Of a stretch of DNA of 6,410 nucleotides, positions 1 to 5,283 are shown piece by piece. A model generated the notes under the pieces. That model was given only the letters and a program-made list of their open reading frames with translations, had not been told where the DNA came from and ran no database searches. The DNA lies in the NCBI GenBank assembly GCA_029865445.1, contig JAOUGY010000218.1, positions 1-6,410 of the forward strand, read 5' to 3'. Position 1 is the stretch's first letter. Every line of letters starts with the position of its first letter. The stretch comes from Acidimicrobiia bacterium (GTDB lineage Bacteria > Actinomycetota > Acidimicrobiia > Spongiisociales > ZC4RG35). The translations under genes were made by a program, and so were the position numbers.

Positions 1-1
1 T

Positions 2-742
2 GGCCTGGCAATGTCGGCGGCGCTCGGTGTTCGAGACAACAACGAAGCGAGTTGGACCCAGGTGCTCGAGAAGCTCGAGTTCATGAGCGACGCAACCTCG
101 ATTCCGATCATGGTGGACGCCGACACCGGCTACGGGAACTTCAACAACGTTCGCCGCCTGGTGCAGAAGCTGGAGCAGCGTGGCATCGCTGCGATGTGCA
201 TCGAGGACAAGCTGTTTCCCAAGACGAACTCGTTCATCGGTGAGCAGCAACCTCTGGCCGATGTGGCCGAGTTTGCCGGGAAGATCAGGGCCGCCAAGGA
301 CACTCAGTCCGACCCAGAATTCTGCGTTGTGGCGAGAGTGGAGGCGCTGATCGCCGGATGGGGGATCGACGAAGCGATGCGTCGGGCCGAGGCCTACCGA
401 GAGGCCGGCGCAGACGCCATCCTCATGCACTCGAAGCAGGCCGCGGCAGACCAGATCCTCGAGTTCATGGGTGAGTGGGGTGACCGCCTCCCCGTGGTGA
501 TCGTTCCGACCATGTACCCGTTCACCCCCACCTCGGTGTTCGAGGATGCCGGAATCAGCCTGGTGATCTGGGCCAACCACATGCTCCGAGCTTCGATCGG
601 AGCCATGCAGCACACCGCCGCCGCCATTCACGCCGCCCGGTCGCTCGCTTCCGTCGAGAACGAGATCGTGTCGGTCAAGGAGATCTTCCGCCTCCAGAAC
701 GCAGGCGAGCTGAAAGAAGCCGAGACCCGGTACCTGCCGTAG
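2..742 (+). CDS. pepM: Phosphoenolpyruvate mutase, 3' part (5' end outside window)
   Basis: This enzyme of the isocitrate lyase/PEP mutase superfamily converts phosphoenolpyruvate to phosphonopyruvate, the first C-P bond-forming step of phosphonate synthesis, in the cytoplasm. The diagnostic mutase signature EDK-x5-NS is present (EDKLFPKTNS, residues 65-74 counted from the ATG at position 11). GVRDNNEASW (Asp9) and VDADTGYGNF (Asp36, Asp38) match Asp58, Asp85 and Asp87 of the mussel enzyme; Lys71, Asn73 and Arg109 match Lys120, Asn122 and Arg159. The reading frame is open to the left edge, and the ATG at 11 lies inside the conserved fold, so it is not the real start. By alignment from memory about 50 residues are missing upstream. 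The C-terminus (VSVKEIFRLQ, then YLP) is complete and typical. A fusion to a cytidylyltransferase domain upstream cannot be excluded. No decarboxylase or transaminase gene follows in the window. Confidence 0.93.
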   Translation, partial: GLAMSAALGVRDNNEASWTQVLEKLEFMSDATSIPIMVDADTGYGNFNNVRRLVQKLEQRGIAAMCIEDKLFPKTNSFIGEQQPLADVAEFAGKIRAAKDTQSDPEFCVVARVEALIAGWGIDEAMRRAEAYREAGADAILMHSKQAAADQILEFMGEWGDRLPVVIVPTMYPFTPTSVFEDAGISLVIWANHMLRASIGAMQHTAAAIHAARSLASVENEIVSVKEIFRLQNAGELKEAETRYLP

Positions 743-900
743 TTTCGGAACGGGCATGAATCACCCCGCCCACCGACGCAGTCCCGACTGGTTCGGCCGA
801 TGCGATGGAGGCATGGGAGTTCCCCAATGTTCCGATCGGGATCGAGGCCTTGAGGGTCGCTTAGCGGTAGCGAAAGGTCGGGGTCTGTAGTTTTTTGCTC
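743..900. other. Intergenic region between pepM and the SLH/beta-helix gene
   Basis: This stretch of about 158 bases separates two genes on the same strand. It has no convincing open frame, and the frame of the downstream gene is closed by a TAG at 868-870. I see only weak secondary structure: a 5-bp stem TCGCT/AGCGA (857-861 with 869-873), a small CATGGG/CCCAATG hairpin near 812-829 with one bulged base, and the palindrome CCGATCGG (832-839). The T6 run at 891-896 is 17 bases from the nearest stem, so it does not make a normal intrinsic terminator for pepM. No riboswitch class was recognised. Confidence 0.6.
888..893 (+). promoter_or_regulatory. Possible leaderless -10 box (TAGTTT)
   Basis: TAGTTT fits the TANNNT pattern of -10 elements and ends 7 bases before the GTG at 901, the spacing expected if transcription begins at the start codon. 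No Shine-Dalgarno sequence stands at a useful distance from 895 or 901; the closest purine run, AAAGG at 873-877, is too far away. No good -35 hexamer was found. The match is short and could be chance. Confidence 0.25.
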
Positions 901-2808
901 GTGAGATCCAACAAACGTGTCGAAAAGCGTTTCGTGCTCGGTACAGCCCTCATCATGGCGGTGATCGGTCTCGCCCCGGCCGCCTTCGCTGCGGACCTGC
1001 CGCCGGGCGGCAGCTTCAGCGACGACAACGGATCCGTCCACGAGAGCGCGATCGAAGCCATCAAGGCTGCCGGGATAACCTCGGGCTGCAATCCCCCCTC
1101 CAACGACCGTTTCTGCCCAGATGATCCGGTCACACGCGGTCAGATGGCGGCCTTCCTGAAACGTGCCCTCGGGTTGCAGGCGGGCGCGGGCGATCAATTC
1201 ATCGACGACGAAGACTCCGTCTTCGAGTCCGACATCGAGGCGCTGGCTGCGTCCGGGGTCACCTTGGGGTGCAACCCGCCGGCGAACGATCGCTTCTGCC
1301 CGGACGATGTCGTGACTCGCGGCCAGATGGCCGCCTTCCTGGTTCGGGCGTTCGGCTACGACGATCCGGGAGCCGGCAACCTGTTCTCCGATGATGACGC
1401 TTCAGTGTTCGCGTCCGATATCGATCGCCTGGCCACCGCCGGTGTGACCAAGGGCTGTAATCCGCCGGCCAACGACCGATTCTGCGCCGATGCACCCGTC
1501 ACGCGCGCAGAGATGGCGACCTTCTTGACTCGATCGCTCGACCTTGAGCCGATCGTGCCTCCTCCGCCCGGTGTGAACTGCGATGGGATCGTGCCGATCG
1601 ATGCCGAGGAGATCGATGGTGCCGGTGAGTACTCCTCGATCGGGCCCGGCGATGTGCTATGCCTCGCGCCCGGGACGAGAAGGGACATCGAGCTCATCAA
1701 CTTCCATGGCACCGAGTCGGCCCCCATAACGGTCATCAATTCCGGTGGTGTGGTGATGATCGATGGCGCCGGCCAGTACAGCGGGATCGATGTGTCCAAC
1801 AGCGAGCACATCAGGATCACGGGTACCGGTGTTTCATCGGTCTGTGGCGCCGATGTATCGGTGTCCGGGCAGGCATGCGGGATCAGAGTCATCGGTTCCG
1901 ATCGAGCGGTGACGGCCAAGACTCGTACCGAGTTCATCGAGGTCGACCACGTCGAGATGGGGGAGATCGACGGTACGGCCGTCAGCATCAAAGACGACGA
2001 GTTGGGTCGGGGCGAGTGGATCTTGCACTCCGTCGTGCTGCATCACAACTACCTCCACGACATTGGCGACGAGGGTGTCTACATCGGCTCCTCCGACTAC
2101 GCAACCGGCGAGCCGCACGTGCTCGAAGGAGTTCATCTCCACCACAATCTGGTGGTGAACACCGGTCGAGACGGGCTGCAGGTGGGTTCGACGACGGCAG
2201 ACTGCTCTATCCACCACAACGTCATCCGTCTGCCCGGCCAGAACGACGAGTCTGACCACCGCGCAGGCGTCATGAACAACAAGGGCTCGGTGTGTGACGT
2301 GTACTCGAACACCATCGTCGATGCCGCCGGGTGGGGCATCTACATCCAAGGCAACGGAACCAACGAGGTTTACAACAACGTGATCGTTCGTGCCGGTCGA
2401 TTCGTCTCCGCCGGCGACAGCGATGGTGATGGGATCGCGATCCACGACGGCTCCAACACGTCGAACAGCATCTATGTGTGGAACAACACGATCGTGGAAC
2501 CGTCCGGGGACGGCATAGGTTTCCACAACGACCCGGGTTCGGACAACCAGATCGTCAACAACCTCGTGGTAGCGGCAGGGGGCAGCTCCATCAGCGCAGG
2601 GGACGCCGAGTTCGTGTCGAACAACCTCTCGTTCTCCTCGTCCGGGACGGCCGGATTCGTCGACGCCGCATCAGGTGACTACCGACTGTCTCAGTCTTCG
2701 GCCGCCGTGGACGCCGGAACCACGGTCGGGGCGGTGGCTACCGATCGGTCGGGAGTCTCGCGGCCCCGAGGCTCCGCATACGACGTTGGAGCATTCGAGT
2801 CACACTGA
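901..2808 (+). CDS. Secreted SLH-repeat protein with right-handed beta-helix domain
   Basis: This is a predicted envelope or extracellular protein of 635 aa. Residues 1-30 form a Sec signal peptide: a basic start (RSNKRVEKR), a hydrophobic core (VLGTALIMAVIGLAP) and an AFA cleavage site. Three SLH-type repeats follow (about 38-92, 99-152 and 161-215), each with a SVxxSxI helix, GCNPPxNDRFC and a VTRxxMAxFL helix. A PPPP linker (about 220-223) leads to a parallel beta-helix (about 226-583) with repeated NNTIV, HHNLV and NNVIV turns. The C-terminal DYRLSQSSAAVDAG...YDVGAFE resembles the choice-of-anchor Q ending. All 12 cysteines occur in close pairs (for example 63/72, 124/133, 186/195), suggesting disulfides outside the cell. 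Beta-helix proteins are often polysaccharide lyases, hydrolases or epimerases, but I see no decisive catalytic motif, so binding or adhesion is equally possible. I prefer GTG 901; a TTG at 895 is the alternative. Confidence 0.88.
   Translation: MRSNKRVEKRFVLGTALIMAVIGLAPAAFAADLPPGGSFSDDNGSVHESAIEAIKAAGITSGCNPPSNDRFCPDDPVTRGQMAAFLKRALGLQAGAGDQFIDDEDSVFESDIEALAASGVTLGCNPPANDRFCPDDVVTRGQMAAFLVRAFGYDDPGAGNLFSDDDASVFASDIDRLATAGVTKGCNPPANDRFCADAPVTRAEMATFLTRSLDLEPIVPPPPGVNCDGIVPIDAEEIDGAGEYSSIGPGDVLCLAPGTRRDIELINFHGTESAPITVINSGGVVMIDGAGQYSGIDVSNSEHIRITGTGVSSVCGADVSVSGQACGIRVIGSDRAVTAKTRTEFIEVDHVEMGEIDGTAVSIKDDELGRGEWILHSVVLHHNYLHDIGDEGVYIGSSDYATGEPHVLEGVHLHHNLVVNTGRDGLQVGSTTADCSIHHNVIRLPGQNDESDHRAGVMNNKGSVCDVYSNTIVDAAGWGIYIQGNGTNEVYNNVIVRAGRFVSAGDSDGDGIAIHDGSNTSNSIYVWNNTIVEPSGDGIGFHNDPGSDNQIVNNLVVAAGGSSISAGDAEFVSNNLSFSSSGTAGFVDAASGDYRLSQSSAAVDAGTTVGAVATDRSGVSRPRGSAYDVGAFESH
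1012..1545 (+). repeat. Three tandem SLH-type repeat units, within the CDS
   Basis: The units cover about 1012-1176, 1195-1359 and 1381-1545. Each is about 55 codons, separated by linkers of 6-7 codons. Their most conserved part encodes GCNPPxNDRFC and TR(G/A)(Q/E)MA. The third unit has diverged most: CADAPVTRAEM in place of CPDDxVTRGQM. SLH domains usually hold proteins non-covalently to the cell wall or its secondary polymers; that role is inferred here from the family. Confidence 0.85.
2752..2775. terminator. GC-rich hairpin at the convergent gene junction
   Basis: GGAGTCTCG (2752-2760) and CGAGGCTCC (2767-2775) form a 9-bp stem with one G-U wobble in the plus-strand RNA and a CGGCCC loop. 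The hairpin lies inside the last codons of the SLH/beta-helix gene and 25 bases past the stop of the opposing epimerase gene. It could act as a 3' stabiliser or weak terminator for the minus-strand transcript. No T tract follows on either strand, and in the minus-strand RNA the wobble becomes a C-A mismatch. It may only reflect the protein coding sequence. Confidence 0.22.
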
Positions 2809-3741
2809 CGGGTGGCGGGTGCGGTGCCACTCGACTTGTCGTGCCAGTCCCTCTTCGATAGAGATCTTGGGCGCCCACCCGAGCAGCGCTCGCGCCTCGG
2901 TGATGTCGCCCCCGGTCCGATCCACGTCCCCGGCTTGGTCACCTTTCCGGGTGAGGGCTATCCGCTTGCCGGCCAGACGCTCGATGGTCGCTATCACGTC
3001 GTTGAGCGTCGTTGAACCGCCGCCGGCGACGTTGACCACGGTTCCGGCCGGTGCGTCGCCCGTTGCCGCCGCGACATTGGCTTCCACCACATCCCCCACA
3101 AACGTGAAGTCGCGGATCTGCTCTCCGGTCCCGTACAACGGGAACGGCGCTCCGGTCAGCGCGGCCTCGGCGAGTCTGTGCATTGCCATGTCGGGTCGCT
3201 GGCGGGGTCCAAACACCGTGAAATAGCGCAGGGAAACGGTGTGCACGTCGAAGTTACGCGCGTACACGCCGCAGAGGTGTTCGGCCGCCAGTTTGGTCAC
3301 GCCATATGGGCTCTGGGGTTTTGGAAGCATCGACTCCGTGGTGGGGTACGTCTCGGCGTTCCCGTAGACCGAAGAGCTCGAGGCGTACACGAACCTGCCC
3401 ACTCCGGACCGCCGAGCCGCTTCGAGGAGCCGCTGAGATGCAGTGACATTGTGGCCCACGTAGGAATCGAACTCGTCCCAGGAGGCGCGTACGCCCGGCT
3501 GGCCCGCCTGATGGAAGATCACATCAACGCCCGACATGAGCGGGTCGAGATCGGAGGTGCGCAGATCCTCACCTCGAAGCTCGAGATCGCCTGCGATGCT
3601 CGACAGGTTCGAGCGCTTCTGGCCGGAGTCGTAGTAGTCGGTCAGACAATCGACTCCGCGGACTTCCCAGCCGTCTGTCAGCAGCCGCTCAGCGAGGTGG
3701 CTTCCTACGAATCCGGCGACCCCTGTCACCAATGCCTTCAT
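2800..3741 (-). CDS. NAD-dependent nucleotide-sugar epimerase/dehydratase
   Basis: This is a 313-aa cytoplasmic enzyme of the extended short-chain dehydrogenase family, complete and of normal length. Residues 7-13 form the glycine-rich NAD-binding turn (TGVAGFVGSHL), and Asp31 ends the second strand as in NAD-binding members. The catalytic set is present: serines in YASSSSVYG (about 119-127), and Tyr146 and Lys150 in SPYGVTK. FGPRQRPDMA (178-187) and GEQIRDFTFVGDVVEA (206-221) are typical of sugar-nucleotide 4-epimerases. DYYDSGQKRSNL (35-46) resembles UDP-glucuronate 4-epimerases, but other parts look like UDP-glucose 4-epimerases, so the exact substrate is open. It would supply a sugar donor for the neighbouring glycosyltransferase. 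The ATG has a strong GGAGG just upstream. The gene is divergent from the glycosyltransferase gene and its end overlaps the beta-helix gene by 9 bases. Confidence 0.92.
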   Translation of the reverse strand: MKALVTGVAGFVGSHLAERLLTDGWEVRGVDCLTDYYDSGQKRSNLSSIAGDLELRGEDLRTSDLDPLMSGVDVIFHQAGQPGVRASWDEFDSYVGHNVTASQRLLEAARRSGVGRFVYASSSSVYGNAETYPTTESMLPKPQSPYGVTKLAAEHLCGVYARNFDVHTVSLRYFTVFGPRQRPDMAMHRLAEAALTGAPFPLYGTGEQIRDFTFVGDVVEANVAAATGDAPAGTVVNVAGGGSTTLNDVIATIERLAGKRIALTRKGDQAGDVDRTGGDITEARALLGWAPKISIEEGLARQVEWHRTRHPSV

Positions 3742-3745
3742 TGTT

Positions 3746-3750
3746 CCTCC
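3746..3750 (-). promoter_or_regulatory. Ribosome binding site of the epimerase gene
   Basis: Read on the minus strand this is GGAGG followed by AACA and then ATG. It is a full Shine-Dalgarno core with a rather short 4-base spacer. It fixes the epimerase start at 3741. Confidence 0.75.
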
Positions 3751-3812
3751 GAGGGGTCAGCCTATGCCGTCGTCGGTCGTTGTCCACAATCTCGTCGTCG
3801 AGGCCTGGTAGA

Positions 3813-3845
3813 ACTGTCGGCTGACTGCCCTATGCTGACTGTCAG
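3813..3845. repeat. Short direct repeats and palindrome, possible operator
   Basis: GCTGACTG occurs twice (3820-3827 and 3834-3841), with starts 14 bases apart, and ACTGTC occurs twice (3813-3818 and 3838-3843). The second copies lie within the palindrome CTGAC-T-GTCAG (3835-3845). The cluster sits between divergent genes, where a regulator could bind. The repeats are short enough that chance is a real possibility. Confidence 0.25.
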
Positions 3846-4007
3846 GAGTGGCGGGACCTTGGACACGGCCCGGGTCCGCGCCCCGTTGGCCAGGAGTTGT
3901 GGCCGGATGACGTATCGCTGATTTCTGCGAACGGTCAGAGGCGGGTATCAAAGGACCCATATTCAGTGATACGACACGATTGCTTCCGCAGAATCTCAAA
4001 CAGGACT

Positions 4008-4013
4008 GAGGTG
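4008..4013 (+). promoter_or_regulatory. Ribosome binding site of the glycosyltransferase gene
   Basis: GAGGTG lies 10 bases before the GTG at 4024 and supports that non-ATG start. No in-frame ATG near the 5' end offers a competing start. Confidence 0.6.
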
Positions 4014-4023
4014 GGTTGACAAC

Positions 4024-5283
4024 GTGGAGTCTGGATCTCAGTCGCCGCTACGACTGGTGTACATCGTCGGCACCTATCCCACAATCACCACCACCTTCAT
4101 AGACCGCGAGATAGCGGTCTTGAGAGATCTCGGTGTGGAGATCGACGTGATCTCCATCCGGTCACCCGACCCGGATTTGTTGGCCCAGCCCGAATATCGA
4201 GCGATTGCCGCCGACACGACCAGCCTTCTGCCCACGACCCCGGCTCGGTTGATCAGGGCTCACCTCTACTTCCTGCTGCGTCGACCTGGTCGCTACCTCA
4301 GTACATGCGGGTATCTTCTCACTCGCCGGCATCCTTCACTGCGTGCTTGGCTGAAGACGCTCTTGCACTTTGGAGAGGCGGCCTTGGCCGCGGATTGCGC
4401 AAGAAGGAGTGCACCGGAGCACATCCACGCCCACTTCTTGGATCGCGCGGCGACGCTCGCCCTGGTGGTGGCGCGACTGTTGGGGTGTTCGTACAGCATC
4501 ACTGCGCACGCAAATGACATCTACGTCAACCCGGTGCTCCTTGGCCCGAAGATGGCAAATGCCGCATTCGTCGTCACCGTATCGGAGTACAACCGCGCCC
4601 ACCTCTTGCAGGCCGTGCCTGAAGCGGACGGAGGCAATCTGGCGGTTCTACACCCCTGGGTGGACACATCGAGTTTCGTTCCTTCGTCGGGGCGACGTCC
4701 TGGCTCGACCAGGCGCGTTCTATCGGTCGGTCGACTTGTAGAGAAGAAGGGTCACCAGTATCTGATCGAGGCGTGCGCTCTCTTGCGAGACCGAGGCGTC
4801 GAAGTCGAGTGCACGGTCGTTGGCGATGGCCCCTTGTTCGCCGAGCTGCAGTCCAAGATCCGAGCGCTTTCGCTCGGTGACGTGGTGACCCTCGAAGGCG
4901 CTCTCCCACAGTCAGAAGTCCGAAGGCTTGCGGCCGAATCGGATTTGTTCGTTTTGGCCTGTGTCGTGGCAGCGGACGGTGATCGAGACGGCATTCCCGT
5001 CGCACTCGCAGAAGCCATGGCGGTTGGTTTGCCGGTTGTGAGCACAGATGTTGTGGGGGTGTCGGAACTTGTCCAGTCTGGTACGGGCGTCCTTGCCGAA
5101 CCCGGCGACGCGAGTTCTCTCGCTGACGCCATTGAATCGGTGTTGAACGGAGACATGGAAATGATGGGGATCGCCGGGCGCGAGGTAGTAGTCGCGCAAT
5201 TCGACTTGCGAGCTGGCGTGGCAAGGCTGTTGGAACTATTCCAGGAGACACACCGAAGCACGGCAGAGGTCGCCCGGTCGTGA
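4024..5283 (+). CDS. GT4-family glycosyltransferase (WcaL-like, exopolysaccharide)
   Basis: This 419-aa protein is a predicted GT-B fold, retaining glycosyltransferase that moves a sugar from a nucleotide donor to a growing glycan at the inner face of the membrane. The N-terminal acceptor domain starts with LVYIVGTYPTITTTFIDREI (11-30) and contains HIHAHF (133-138) and SITAHANDIY (158-167), characteristic of the colanic-acid WcaL-like group. The C-terminal donor domain has VGRLVEKKGH (235-244), VVGDGP (265-270) and DGDRDGIPVALAEAMA (318-333). In the last motif the first glutamate of the usual E-x7-E pair is Asp322, with Glu330 retained; I believe this occurs in related enzymes. No signal peptide or clear membrane segment is seen. 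The start is GTG with a good ribosome site. The stop overlaps the next gene's start (GTGA), so the two products are probably made together. Donor and acceptor sugars cannot be read from the sequence. Confidence 0.92.
   Translation: MESGSQSPLRLVYIVGTYPTITTTFIDREIAVLRDLGVEIDVISIRSPDPDLLAQPEYRAIAADTTSLLPTTPARLIRAHLYFLLRRPGRYLSTCGYLLTRRHPSLRAWLKTLLHFGEAALAADCARRSAPEHIHAHFLDRAATLALVVARLLGCSYSITAHANDIYVNPVLLGPKMANAAFVVTVSEYNRAHLLQAVPEADGGNLAVLHPWVDTSSFVPSSGRRPGSTRRVLSVGRLVEKKGHQYLIEACALLRDRGVEVECTVVGDGPLFAELQSKIRALSLGDVVTLEGALPQSEVRRLAAESDLFVLACVVAADGDRDGIPVALAEAMAVGLPVVSTDVVGVSELVQSGTGVLAEPGDASSLADAIESVLNGDMEMMGIAGREVVVAQFDLRAGVARLLELFQETHRSTAEVARS
5265..5269 (+). promoter_or_regulatory. Ribosome binding site for the coupled kinase-like gene
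   Basis: AGAGG lies 10 bases before the GTG at 5280, inside the last codons of the glycosyltransferase gene. It favours GTG 5280 over the in-frame ATG at 5307, which has no properly spaced site. Confidence 0.6.

Larger units (their letters stand above)
3742..4023. other. Divergent intergenic region with promoters not resolved
   Basis: This gap of about 280 bases must carry the promoters for the leftward epimerase gene and the rightward glycosyltransferase gene. No strong sigma-70 promoter stands out. A weak leftward candidate is TTGTGG (3789-3784), a 17-base spacer and CATAGG (3766-3761), with only three matches in each hexamer. The region holds a short repeat cluster at 3813-3845 (separate entry) and a loose GTATC/GATAC inverted repeat (3945-3949 with 3968-3972). 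Open frames here encode nothing recognisable. Confidence 0.55.

Noticed and set aside
11..13. ATG at position 11 as the start of the PEP mutase gene
   Set aside because: The frame is open to the left edge, and the family's N-terminal strand and helix would be missing. The residues before GVRD are already within the conserved fold.
891..896. T6 run as an intrinsic terminator for pepM
   Set aside because: The nearest stem (TCGCT/AGCGA) has only 5 bp and ends 17 bases before the T run, so it does not have terminator geometry.
628..1197. Minus-strand open frame of 189 codons spanning the pepM/SLH gap
   Set aside because: It overlaps two well-supported plus-strand genes, has no recognisable domain and reads as low-complexity antisense of GC-rich coding DNA.
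1356..2526. Two long minus-strand open frames (1356-1991 and 1834-2526) opposite the beta-helix gene
   Set aside because: Both are antisense to a protein with a clear signal peptide, SLH repeats and beta-helix. They are typical GC-rich shadow frames with no motif of their own.
3178..3921. Plus-strand open frame of 247 codons opposite the epimerase and into the divergent gap
   Set aside because: Most of it is antisense to an epimerase with intact catalytic residues. It has no domain, and the extension into the gap has no supporting ribosome site.
4016..4021. Perfect TTGACA -35-like hexamer
   Set aside because: It lies between the ribosome site and the GTG start of the glycosyltransferase gene, so it cannot drive that gene, and no matching -10 box or downstream start was found.
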